From assembly GCF_900116545.1 (NCBI RefSeq), contig NZ_FPCK01000004.1, positions 248,001 to 312,000 on the forward strand: a stretch of 64,000 nucleotides of DNA. The letters run 5' to 3'. Origin of the DNA: Devosia crocina. Its GTDB lineage: Bacteria > Pseudomonadota > Alphaproteobacteria > Rhizobiales > Devosiaceae. The translations under genes and the position numbers were made by a program. Positions 50,772 to 59,133 of this stretch are shown one piece after another. Positions within the stretch are counted from its first letter, which is position 1. Each line of letters opens with the position of its first letter. The notes below the pieces were generated by a model that ran no database searches, was not told where the DNA came from, and saw only the letters and a list, made by a program, of their open reading frames with translations.

Positions 50772-51641
50772 ATGGATATCGAAGAATTGCAGACCTTCGT
50801 GGAGGTCGCCGATGCCGGCGGGATCACTCCAGCCGCGCGGCGCCTGGGGATCTCGAAGTCCATCGTCAGCCGGCGCCTGGCCCGGCTCGAGGCCGAGCTG
50901 GGCGAACAGCTGCTGGCCCGAACCACGCGAGGCGCGGCACTGACGGAAGCGGGCGCCGCTTTTCGCGATCACGCCGCCAGGGTCGTCGCCGAAATCGAGA
51001 CAGCCAGAGATATCATTTCCCCCTCCGGCGAGCTTAAAGGGCGGCTGCGCATCGCCGCGCCACTCTCGGTCGGTCCGTCACAGTTTGCGCCCGTGCTGGC
51101 CGAACTTGCGAAACGCCATCCACTCCTTCACATCCATACGTCCTACAGCGATCGCTTCGTCGACCTGATCGCGGAAGGCTTCGATTGCGCCATTCGCGTT
51201 GGATATCTCCCTGATTCAAATCTGATTGTCAGGCGGGTTGGCCCCTTCTTCGGCAAACTGGTGGCGAGCCCGGACTATGTTGCGGCTCATGGCGCGCCGC
51301 AAACCCCCGATGACTTGCTTGGGCACGAAGCCCTGATGCAGGGCGTCGAACCCTGGCAGCTGAGCGATGGCGACAAGGTCATCACCATCCAGCCGCAGGG
51401 GCGGTTCAAGGCCGATAACGGCACAGCGCTGGTCTCGGCCGCCATTGCCGGGATCGGCATTGCCTGGCTGCCGGACTGCCTGGTGGATGAGCATATCGCC
51501 ACCGGCGAACTCGTGCCCATCCTCGCGCCCTACCCTCCGCCCGTGGCCGGTGTCTATGTCGTGCGCCCGCCCAGCCAGTTCCCCACCCGCAAGATCAAGG
51601 CGCTGATCGAAATCCTGGTCGAGCATTTCGGCGGACCCTAG
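50772..51641 (+). CDS. LysR-family transcriptional regulator
   Basis: 289 residues. Winged helix MDIEELQTFVEVADAGGITP, ARRLGISKSIVSRRLARLEA, then the effector domain (GRLRIAAPLSVGPSQFAPVL, VDLIAEGFDCAIRVGYLPDS). It lies divergent from the CPBP gene and just upstream of the pirin operon; by the usual rule it should control one or both. Confidence 0.92.
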   Translation: MDIEELQTFVEVADAGGITPAARRLGISKSIVSRRLARLEAELGEQLLARTTRGAALTEAGAAFRDHAARVVAEIETARDIISPSGELKGRLRIAAPLSVGPSQFAPVLAELAKRHPLLHIHTSYSDRFVDLIAEGFDCAIRVGYLPDSNLIVRRVGPFFGKLVASPDYVAAHGAPQTPDDLLGHEALMQGVEPWQLSDGDKVITIQPQGRFKADNGTALVSAAIAGIGIAWLPDCLVDEHIATGELVPILAPYPPPVAGVYVVRPPSQFPTRKIKALIEILVEHFGGP

Positions 51642-51750
51642 CCGCAGCGTTCCACTTTCCGCGACACAGTAAGTCGGCCCATGCGCCTAGCCGTGCCAGG
51701 ACCCACATGCCTAACTATCCCTTCAGTGAACAGGACGGGGAGCGTGGCGC

Positions 51751-52686
51751 GTGAGTTGGAATCCATCCCTGCAACCGGGCGATCCGGACGATGTCGGCGC
51801 CGATGCGATCGAGACGCTGATCATCCCACGCAGCCGGGACATTGGCGGTTTCGAGGTCCGCCGGGCCCTGCCCTCCCCACAGCGCCAGATGGTGGGACCA
51901 TTCATTTTTTTCGACCAGGCAGGGCCGGCAGAATTGCTGACCGGCCAGGGGATTGATGTGCGGCCGCACCCGCATACCGGGCTCGGCACCGTAACCTATC
52001 TCTTCCAGGGCGACTTCCACCACCGCGACAGCACCGGCGCCGACCAGGTCATCCGACCGGGCGAACTCAACTGGATGGTCGCCGGACGCGGCGTTTCCCA
52101 TTCCGAACGAACAACGGCAGCGGCGCGCCGCGGACCCAATAGTCTCTTTGGCATCCAGACCTGGCTGGCTCTCCCCGACACGCACGAAGAAATGGCGCCG
52201 ACCTTCGAACACCATGGCAAGGCAGCGCTGCCCGTACTGCAGGACAAGGGCGTTTCTGTGCGACTGATCCTGGGCGAGGCCTATGGCCAGGCCGCGCCAG
52301 CGACCCTCTTCTCAGAGGCATTCTATGCCGACGTGCAACTGGCCGGCCTCAGCCGCCTGCCAATGCCCGACAATCACGAAGATCGCGGCATCTATATCGT
52401 CGAGGGTTCGATCTCCGTTGCGGGCCAGGAATTTCAGGCGCCGCAGATGATGGTGTTTCGGCCCGGTGACAGGATCACCGTGGTTGCCGGCGAGCACGGC
52501 GCCAGGGTCATGATCCTCGGTGGCGCGACGTTCAATGGTCCCCGCTACATCTGGTGGAACTTCGTCGCCTCATCGCAGGAACGGATCGAGCAGGCCAAGG
52601 CCGAGTGGCGCGCCCAGAAATGGGGGCAAGGCCTTTTCGACCTGCCGGTCGATGACCGCAACGAATTCATCCCTCTGCCCGATTGA
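51751..52686 (+). CDS. Pirin family protein
   Basis: 311 residues from a GTG. Bicupin with the metal ligands in DVRPHPHTGLGTVTYLFQGD (HxH), then FHHRDSTG and GELNWMVAGRGVSHSER (His). The C-terminal cupin is present (GGATFNGPRYIWWNFVASSQ). Pirins act as quercetinase-like dioxygenases or redox-linked regulators. First gene of a six-gene rightward run (pirin, DUF5996-GNAT, DUF2934, LLM, NADP-binding, LLM). Confidence 0.92.
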   Translation: MSWNPSLQPGDPDDVGADAIETLIIPRSRDIGGFEVRRALPSPQRQMVGPFIFFDQAGPAELLTGQGIDVRPHPHTGLGTVTYLFQGDFHHRDSTGADQVIRPGELNWMVAGRGVSHSERTTAAARRGPNSLFGIQTWLALPDTHEEMAPTFEHHGKAALPVLQDKGVSVRLILGEAYGQAAPATLFSEAFYADVQLAGLSRLPMPDNHEDRGIYIVEGSISVAGQEFQAPQMMVFRPGDRITVVAGEHGARVMILGGATFNGPRYIWWNFVASSQERIEQAKAEWRAQKWGQGLFDLPVDDRNEFIPLPD

Positions 52687-52726
52687 TCGCGGCAGGAAGC
52701 CAAAAGAAATCAAGCACAGGACGATC

Positions 52727-53983
52727 ATGACCAACTGGCCTCAACTCGACTATCTCGGCTGGCGCGACACCTGCTCGGCGCTGCATCTCTATCTCCAGAT
52801 CGCCGGAAAATACCGGCTCGCTCACACACCCTGGCTCAACCACTCCTGGCACGCGACTTTCTATGTCACGCCCATGGGTCTCGCTTCCTCGCCCATTCCC
52901 GACGGGCCGGGCATCGAAATCCTGTTCGACTTCAAGAACCATCAGGTCGTCGGCACCTGCGGCAATGGCCATCGTGCATCGTTCGCACTCAAGGCCATGA
53001 CGGTCGCCGCTTTTCATGCCCGCTTCATTGCGCTTGTGACTGAACTGGGCGGCACGCCAACCTTCAACAGTGAGCCCAACGAGGTGCCCAATCCGGTCCC
53101 TTTTTTGGAGGATCATCGTGACCGCCCCTATGACCGGGCAGCTGTCGAGCGCTTCCACGCGGCCCTGGTGGCCATAGACCGGGTGTTCGGCCGGTTCCGC
53201 ACGGCCTTTCTCGGCAAATCCAGCCCGGTTCACCTGTTCTGGGGCAGTTTCGATCTGGCGGTCACCCGCTTTTCCGGCCGCCGCGCGCCACTGCATCCCG
53301 GCGGCGTGCCGGCGCTGCCGCTTGAAGTGGCCCAGGAAGCCTATGACCGCGAGGTGGCCTCGGTCGGCTTCTGGCCCGGTGGCGGGGGCCTCGACTACCC
53401 TGCTTTCTACGCCTATGCCTATCCAGCGCCACAGGGCTTCAAGGCAGCTCCGGTGCAGCCCGGCGGCGCCTTCTGGCACGAGGCGCTGGGCGAATTCATC
53501 CTCCCCTATACCGCCGTACAGTCCGCCGCCGATCCGGACGCGGCTCTCACGGCCTTTCTCAGTTCGACCTATGAAGCTGCGGCCGATCTCGGGCACTGGG
53601 ATCGCGACCTGCTCGAATGCGGACCCGGGCGCCCCCGGCAGGTGCGCAGCCACGATGCTGGTCAGCACCACGTGGCGACGGCCCCCGAAGAGGGCGTCGT
53701 CGAACGGCAGGATGCCCCCACCAAGGGCCGCTATCGGCTCGTCATCGACGGCGTCGAGGCGGAGATGACCTATAGCCGGATCAGTCCCGAACTCATCATC
53801 ATCGACCATACCGGCGTGCCCGAAGTCCTGCGTGGCCGCAAGGTGGGTGAACGTCTGGTGCGACAGGCGGTCGAGGATGCGCGCCGGGACGGGGTGTCCA
53901 TCCTGCCGCTCTGCCCCTTTGCCAAGGCGCAGATCAACCGGCATCCGGAATGGCAGGACGTGCTGCAGCGATCACGGGCGTGA
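52727..53983 (+). CDS. DUF5996 protein fused to a small GNAT-type acetyltransferase domain
   Basis: 418 residues. The first 310 are DUF5996-like (WPQLDYLGWRDTCSALHLYL, VHLFWGSFDLAVTRFSGRRA, SVGFWPGGGGLDYPAFYAYA, GEFILPYTAV). A linker of about 30 residues leads to a compact GNAT fold of the YidJ/COG2388 kind (YRLVIDGVEAEMTYSRI, LIIIDHTGVPEVLRGRKVGE, RLVRQAVEDARRDG, PFAKAQINRHPEW). Both parts normally occur as separate proteins. The DUF5996 function is unknown; the GNAT part may acetylate a polyamine or protein. Confidence 0.85.
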   Translation: MTNWPQLDYLGWRDTCSALHLYLQIAGKYRLAHTPWLNHSWHATFYVTPMGLASSPIPDGPGIEILFDFKNHQVVGTCGNGHRASFALKAMTVAAFHARFIALVTELGGTPTFNSEPNEVPNPVPFLEDHRDRPYDRAAVERFHAALVAIDRVFGRFRTAFLGKSSPVHLFWGSFDLAVTRFSGRRAPLHPGGVPALPLEVAQEAYDREVASVGFWPGGGGLDYPAFYAYAYPAPQGFKAAPVQPGGAFWHEALGEFILPYTAVQSAADPDAALTAFLSSTYEAAADLGHWDRDLLECGPGRPRQVRSHDAGQHHVATAPEEGVVERQDAPTKGRYRLVIDGVEAEMTYSRISPELIIIDHTGVPEVLRGRKVGERLVRQAVEDARRDGVSILPLCPFAKAQINRHPEWQDVLQRSRA

Positions 53984-53992
53984 GGGCCAGCC

Positions 53993-54166
53993 ATGTATGA
54001 AGACACCGAGAAATTCGTCGATCTCGATTTCCAGCAGCGCGTACGCCAGCGGGCCTATGACCTTTGGGAGAAGGACGGCAGGCAGCAAGGGCGCAAGACC
54101 GACTATTGGTTCGAGGCGCTGCGCCTCGAACTCGACACGCGCCAGCAGCCTGACGCGGCACCATAG
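53993..54166 (+). CDS. DUF2934-like small protein
   Basis: 57 residues with GAGGG upstream, 9 bp after the previous stop. VRQRAYDLWEKDGRQQGRKT and DYWFEALRLELDT match the short DUF2934 pattern (RAYxLWExxGxxxGxxxxxW). Function unknown; often near stress genes in Rhizobiales. Confidence 0.8.
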   Translation: MYEDTEKFVDLDFQQRVRQRAYDLWEKDGRQQGRKTDYWFEALRLELDTRQQPDAAP

Positions 54167-54175
54167 GATTTGTCG

Positions 54176-55228
54176 ATGAGCATTGAGTTTGGAATAGATT
54201 CCTTCGGCGACCTGCCGCGGGACGACCATGGCGCGATCGTATCCCATGCAGAGGCCATACGCGCCACGGTCGAAGAAGCAATCCTGGCCGACCAGATCGG
54301 GATAGACGTGGTGTCGCTGGGCGAGCATCACCGGCCCGAATATGCGATCTCGAGCCCAGAGACCGTGCTGGCCGGCATTGCCACGCGGACATCGCGCATT
54401 CGGCTTGCTTCGGGCGTGACGGTTTTGAGTTCGGATGATCCCGTGCGGGTGTTCCAACGCTTCGCCACTGTCGATGCCCTGTCCAATGGTCGGGCCGAAG
54501 TCATTCTCGGCCGGGGCTCCTTCACCGAATCCTTCCCGCTGTTCGGCTTCGACCTCAAGGACTACGACATCCTGTTCGAGGAAAAGATCGATCTGTTCAA
54601 CCAGCTGCTCGATGAAAAGCCGGTCTCCTGGACCGGCACGACACGAGCGGCCCTGAATGAGGCCGATGTGTTCCCCAAGACCGAGTCCGGGCGGCTGACC
54701 ACATGGGTGGGTGTCGGTGGCTCGCCGCAATCGGTGATCCGCACGGCCAAATATGGCTTCGGGCTCATGCTGGCCATTATCGGCGGCCAGCCGGCGCGTT
54801 TTGCACCCTATGTCGACCTCTACCGCCGCGCCTGCGAACAGTTCGGCACCACGGCTGTGCCCGTTGGCATGCATTCGCCCGGATTCGTCGCCGAGACGGA
54901 CGAGGAAGCGCGCGAACTTTTCTATCCCGGATACCGGGAAATCCGCGATCGCATCGGCGCGCTGCGCGGTTGGCCACCTTTGCGCAAGGAAGAATTCGAT
55001 GCCGATGTGGCCACCGGCTCGCTCTATGTCGGCTCGCCCGAAACCGTGGCCCGAAAAATGGCCCTGGCGATCGAAGCGCTCGATGTCGGCCGCTTCGATC
55101 TCATCTATTCGGCCGCCGGCGCCGTTTCCGCCAGCGCCCGCCTCAAGGCCGTCGAGCTTTACGGCACGAGGGTCATACCGCGCGTGAGGGAAATCCTCGC
55201 CGACCGGACAACGGCAGCACAACAATAG
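54176..55228 (+). CDS. LLM-class flavin-dependent oxidoreductase (luciferase-like)
   Basis: 350 residues. TIM-barrel monooxygenase features: DVVSLGEHHRPEYAISSPET, SRIRLASGVTVLSSDDPVRV, GRAEVILGRGSFTESFPLFG, WVGVGGSPQSVIRTAKYGFG. It uses reduced FMN or F420. A paralogue is encoded two genes later with an NAD(P)-binding protein between. AGGAT site before the ATG at 54176. Substrate unknown. Confidence 0.9.
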   Translation: MSIEFGIDSFGDLPRDDHGAIVSHAEAIRATVEEAILADQIGIDVVSLGEHHRPEYAISSPETVLAGIATRTSRIRLASGVTVLSSDDPVRVFQRFATVDALSNGRAEVILGRGSFTESFPLFGFDLKDYDILFEEKIDLFNQLLDEKPVSWTGTTRAALNEADVFPKTESGRLTTWVGVGGSPQSVIRTAKYGFGLMLAIIGGQPARFAPYVDLYRRACEQFGTTAVPVGMHSPGFVAETDEEARELFYPGYREIRDRIGALRGWPPLRKEEFDADVATGSLYVGSPETVARKMALAIEALDVGRFDLIYSAAGAVSASARLKAVELYGTRVIPRVREILADRTTAAQQ

Positions 55229-55894
55229 ATGACCCACAGCACAGTGAAGACCATCGGCATTCTGGGTGCGGGCAAGGTTGGTGTGGTTCTGGCCAGGCTC
55301 GCCGTCGCGGCCGGCTATCGGGTGCTCATTGCGGGATCGGGCGATCCCGACAGAATTGCGCTGACCATCGAGGTCCTCGTGCCCGGTGCCGTCCCTGCCT
55401 GGTCTGCAGAGGCTGCGCAAAGGGCCGACCTCGTCATCCTGGCCCTGCCACTCGGCAAGTATCAGGACCTTCCCGTCGCCGCGCTGGCGGACAAGCTCGT
55501 CATCGACGCCATGAATTACTGGTGGGAGACCGATGGCGAGAGGGCGGACCTCAACGATCCGCAACGCTCCACCACCCAGATCGTGCAGGATTTCCTGCCG
55601 AGCTCCCGCGTGGTGAAGGGGTTCAATCACATGGGCTATCACGATCTCGACGAGCAGGCCCGCCCCCACGGAACGCCCAACCGAAAGGCGATCGCCATCG
55701 CTGGCAATGACCCGTCCGATGTCGCGGCGGTCGCCGGTCTCGTCGATGCACTCGGTTTTGACGCCGTTCACGCTGGCGCGCTGCGCGATGGCATCAGGCT
55801 GCAGCCTGGCATGTCCGCCTTTGGCGCCAATGTCGCCGCAACCGAGCTCGAACACCTGCTCCGCCAGGAAATTGACGACAAGGAGCCCGCATGA
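55229..55894 (+). CDS. NADP-dependent F420-reductase-like oxidoreductase
   Basis: 221 residues, starting on the base after the previous stop. Rossmann start [20 protein letters not shown], then [22 protein letters not shown] and [20 protein letters not shown], the pattern of NADP oxidoreductase, coenzyme F420-dependent family. It may supply reduced flavin or deazaflavin to the two LLM enzymes that flank it, by inference from position. Its end overlaps the next start (ATGA). Confidence 0.85.
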   Translation: MTHSTVKTIGILGAGKVGVVLARLAVAAGYRVLIAGSGDPDRIALTIEVLVPGAVPAWSAEAAQRADLVILALPLGKYQDLPVAALADKLVIDAMNYWWETDGERADLNDPQRSTTQIVQDFLPSSRVVKGFNHMGYHDLDEQARPHGTPNRKAIAIAGNDPSDVAAVAGLVDALGFDAVHAGALRDGIRLQPGMSAFGANVAATELEHLLRQEIDDKEPA

Positions 55895-56931
55895 AGATCG
55901 GCATTCACAGCTTCGCCGCGCTATTCCCCGACGCCACCACCGGCGCCATTCCATCAGCGACTGACCGGATGGCCAGCCTGCTCGACGAGATCGAGCTGGC
56001 AGAAGAAGTCGGACTCGATTTCTTTGGCATTGGCGAGCACCATCGCGCAGAATTCCTTGATTCCGCGCCGGCAATGATCCTGGCGGCTGCGGCGGCGCGC
56101 ACCAGCCGGATCCGGCTGACCAGCGCTGTGACCGTCTTGAGCGCCGACGATCCGGTCCGGGTGTTCCAGAATTTCGCGACGCTTGATCTGCTTTCCCGCG
56201 GACGGGCCGAAATCGTCGCCGGGCGCGGCTCGTCGGTCGAGGCCTTTCCGCTGTTTGGTCACGCCATGACCGACTATGACGAATTGTTCGCCGAGAAACT
56301 CGAACTGCTGCTGCTTTTGCGCGGGACCACCTATCCAACCTGGAAGGGCCGCTTTCGTCCCGCGCTCAGTGGACAGGGCGTTTTTCCGCGCCCCCATCAG
56401 GAAAGGATGCCGATCTGGGCTGGCGTCGGTGGCACGCCGCAATCTTTCGCGCGGGCCGGAGCGCTCGGCCTGCCGCTGATGATCGCGATTATCGGCGGCA
56501 GCTTCGAACGTTTCGCCCCGCTGGTCGAGCTCTATCGCAAGGCCGGGGAACAGGCCGGGCACGATCCCTCCCGGTTGCAGGTGGCGGTTCATGCCATGGG
56601 CTTTGTTGCCGATACCGACGCAGAGGCGCGTGACCGCTTCTATCCCGGTTGGGCGCAGATGATCGGCAAATATGCCAAGGAACGCGGCTGGCCACCGCCC
56701 GACCGCGCCCAGTTCGACGCGATGACCGGTCCGGACGGCGCCTTTATCGTGGGGAGCCCCGGCACGGTCATAGCCAAACTGCGCCATGCCGACGACGTTC
56801 TCGGCGGCTTGTCGCGCGTCGCCTTCCAGATGACATCGGCGGCGCTCGAAACTAACGCCATGGCCCGTTCGATCGAGTTACTCGGCAAGGTGGTAGCACC
56901 GGCAATGCAGTCGGTCCACGTCCCTACATAA
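55891..56931 (+). CDS. LLM-class flavin-dependent oxidoreductase, second paralogue
   Basis: 346 residues. Same fold and motifs as the gene at 54176 ([80 protein letters not shown]). Related but clearly distinct, so an old duplication within the operon. Last gene of the run. Confidence 0.9.
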   Translation: MKIGIHSFAALFPDATTGAIPSATDRMASLLDEIELAEEVGLDFFGIGEHHRAEFLDSAPAMILAAAAARTSRIRLTSAVTVLSADDPVRVFQNFATLDLLSRGRAEIVAGRGSSVEAFPLFGHAMTDYDELFAEKLELLLLLRGTTYPTWKGRFRPALSGQGVFPRPHQERMPIWAGVGGTPQSFARAGALGLPLMIAIIGGSFERFAPLVELYRKAGEQAGHDPSRLQVAVHAMGFVADTDAEARDRFYPGWAQMIGKYAKERGWPPPDRAQFDAMTGPDGAFIVGSPGTVIAKLRHADDVLGGLSRVAFQMTSAALETNAMARSIELLGKVVAPAMQSVHVPT

Positions 56932-57011
56932 CGCACACCAACGCAAGATCGATTTCACTCATCGCCAGCGAAGCGGACTGACCGCTTTCAGGAGCAAAGC
57001 TTTGAGCGAGT

Positions 57012-57083
57012 AATGACCGAAATGGGGTAGGATTCCGACGCTGCTTGGTTTGCCGTGATCGTTCTCTGACGGCCGCGTCGGCC
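57012..57083 (-). repeat. Remnant of the solo-recombinase upstream region
   Basis: AATGACCGAAATGGGGTAGG is followed about 50 bp later by GGCCGCGTCGGCCGAAAGAA and ATGCAG. The order copies that before both recombinase genes, but no recombinase gene follows. The neighbouring ACTGACCGCTTTCAGGAGC at 56979-56997 is another fragment of the repeat family. The rest of 56932-57230 holds no gene. Confidence 0.5.
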
Positions 57084-57230
57084 GAAAGAAATGCAGTTGC
57101 AATCATGTGCCCCTGCAACATCAGGAAGGCCTGCTTGATAACTACTGCAAGAAGAGGTGTGCTGACTGCTGCCAATATCTGACAGGATACCCGACGTACG
57201 TTCAACGAGACGAGGGAATGGAGATCGATA

Positions 57231-57767
57231 GTGGTTTCGGGTCATGTGTTTATCGGAACGAGCCTGGATGGGTTCATAGCGCGTTCCGACGGCGATATCG
57301 AATGGCTCACAAGTTTTTCGGGACTGGATGGAGACCTTGGTTATGATGCTCATATGGCACGAGTCGACGGCATCATTATGGGTCGTGGTTCGTTCGACGC
57401 CGTAAAGAGTACCGAGCCATGGCTCTATCCCAAACCAGTCCTGGTGCTGAGCCACACGCTCACCGACGGCGACGTTCCTCAAGCGCTTCAGGGCAAGGTC
57501 GAGATTGTCGATGCCACGCCCCGGGACGCTATGCTCATCGCTGCCGAACGGGGGTGGCGGGGGGTCTACGTTGATGGTGGCGCAGTGATCCAGTCGTTCT
57601 TGCGGGCCGGGCTTATCAACGACATGATCATTAGTCGGGTACCGGTTTTGATAGGGGATGGACTTCCGCTGTTCGGGGCTCTGCCGGGTGACATCGCGCT
57701 GGAGCATGTTGAGACCAACAGTTTTCCGTCTGGCATCGTCCAATCGTTTTACCGCGTGGTTCAGTAA
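57231..57767 (+). CDS. Dihydrofolate-reductase family (RibD C-terminal-like) protein
   Basis: 178 residues from a GTG with GGAGA 8-9 bp upstream. HVFIGTSLDGFIARSDGDIE, VDGIIMGRGSFDAVKS, PVLVLSHTL, GVYVDGGAVIQSFLRAGLIN and PVLIGDGLPLFGAL are typical of the YyaP/RibD_C group, which uses NADPH to reduce pteridine- or pyrimidine-like compounds. It stands alone. It is not the housekeeping FolA. Confidence 0.88.
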   Translation: MVSGHVFIGTSLDGFIARSDGDIEWLTSFSGLDGDLGYDAHMARVDGIIMGRGSFDAVKSTEPWLYPKPVLVLSHTLTDGDVPQALQGKVEIVDATPRDAMLIAAERGWRGVYVDGGAVIQSFLRAGLINDMIISRVPVLIGDGLPLFGALPGDIALEHVETNSFPSGIVQSFYRVVQ

Positions 57768-57973
57768 CCTCAGTTGATGATCTGCTGCTTGTGACGGTAG
57801 CCCCTGGCCAGAAGAGGATGAAGCCTCGGTCAATGCCACCCGGGAGCCAAGTTTCGGTTTGCTCCGAGTGCCATCGACGACAAGCCGGATTGAGACGCAG
57901 GCATCTGAGCAATGCGAGCTGGCAAAAGCCTCGGCAGCAATGGCGGCTTTCGTTGATTTGGCCTGCCCGGTCT

Positions 57974-57993
57974 AACGGCCGAAGTGGGGTCGG
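57974..57993 (-). repeat. Dispersed repeat core upstream of solo recombinase copy 2
   Basis: AACGGCCGAAGTGGGGTCGG, the reverse complement of a variant family core; a second, looser copy (CATTTTGGGGTCGTCCCC) follows about 30 bp on. GGCCGCTTCGGCC and AGGAGAAATG precede the gene. No gene lies in 57768-58092. Confidence 0.55.
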
Positions 57994-58092
57994 TATCTGC
58001 CCCCTGCCCCGCAGCCATTTTGGGGTCGTCCCCATCTTGGGCCCTGCCACAATCGTTTCTTCCACGGCCGCTTCGGCCAAAGGAGAAATGTA

Positions 58093-58725
58093 ATGGGTAT
58101 CTCACAATATGACCCTGCCGCAGCAGGGAGACCTGCCTGGAACGCCGGCAGGCAAGTCGGCGCCAAACGCGCTCTGAAAATCAGACAGATCTGGTCGATC
58201 CGCTTCTTTCTCGATCGGGAAGGTCGAATGCGAGATCGAGCGCTGTTCGACCTTGCGCTCGACAGTAAGCTTCGAGGCTGTGACTTGGTGAAGATCAAGA
58301 TCGGCACGCTTGTGACTGGTCCGACCATTCGATCTCGGTCGATGGTGGTCCAGCAAAAGACGGGAAGACCAGTTCAGTTTGAGATCACCGCCGACACGAG
58401 GGCCAGCTTGCTCGCTTGGCTCGAGCGGCGGGGCGGCAGCGTTGATGACTTCGCATTCCCGAGCCGCGTCCATCCCGACGACCACCTCAGTACGCGGCAA
58501 TACGCAAGACTCGTGGACGAGTGGGTGACTGCCATAGGTCTTGCACCCGAGGAATATGGCACCCATTCGCTCCGTCGAACCAAGGCGTCGCTCATCTACA
58601 AGGCCACAGGCAATTTGCGAGCCATTCAGATCCTGCTTGGTCACAGCAAGATTGAGAACACGGTTCGCTACCTCGGCGTTGACGTCGACGACGCGCTATC
58701 GCTTTCTGAGGCAACGGAAATTTGA
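58093..58725 (+). CDS. Solo tyrosine recombinase, catalytic-domain size, copy 2
   Basis: 210 residues, same length as copy 1 with about 19 substitutions, mostly conservative. All catalytic residues are kept (LDSKLRGCDL, GTHSLRRTKAS, LLGHSKIENTVRYLGVD). Third-position differences are more numerous than amino-acid changes, which suggests an old duplication under purifying selection. The stop is followed by CTTCGCCG...CGGCGAAG (58736-58770), a possible terminator stem. Confidence 0.85.
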   Translation: MGISQYDPAAAGRPAWNAGRQVGAKRALKIRQIWSIRFFLDREGRMRDRALFDLALDSKLRGCDLVKIKIGTLVTGPTIRSRSMVVQQKTGRPVQFEITADTRASLLAWLERRGGSVDDFAFPSRVHPDDHLSTRQYARLVDEWVTAIGLAPEEYGTHSLRRTKASLIYKATGNLRAIQILLGHSKIENTVRYLGVDVDDALSLSEATEI

Positions 58726-59133
58726 TCTCAAACCTCTTCGCCGGCTGCTGTTTCAAATCGGTCGGCGAAGCGCCCCATTCCCGCCGTTCGGAAGGCCTCC
58801 GCTACGTCCCAAAAGCAGCCGTCCCGCTCGATGGCAGGCGATAGCGGTTGTGGCGCGGCTAGCAGACCAACTGGTTCTGAGTAAGTTAGGGGGAAGCACA
58901 CACTTCCAGCATGGTATCTGGCCATGTTGGCAACCTCGGAGACCCGCCTTCTGGCGCTTTTATCCAACACATAACCGAGTTCCAAGATTTTGGTCGGATG
59001 AGTGCGTTCCTGTGAGATGGGCGCCTCCACGCTTGGCGGGAGGCTGGTTGGCGCATTGGTGTCGGTCAACGCATAGCTGCGCGGACTGACACCGTGATCC
59101 ACTATGTAGAACTAAAGGACGGAAACTCCGAGA
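58726..59133. other. 408-bp region without a firm gene
   Basis: It holds the stem after the recombinase gene, then sequence with one minus-strand frame (58728-59102) that has no recognisable fold or binding site. It is probably the 3' boundary DNA of the leftward operon at 59134-64000. Confidence 0.4.

Noticed and set aside
53972..56338. A minus-strand open frame of about 790 codons opposite the LLM operon
   Set aside because: Antisense to clear flavoenzyme genes, with composition of a shadow frame.
58728..59102. Minus-strand frame of 124 codons after recombinase copy 2
   Set aside because: Reads into the recombinase 3' stem and shows no fold or family.
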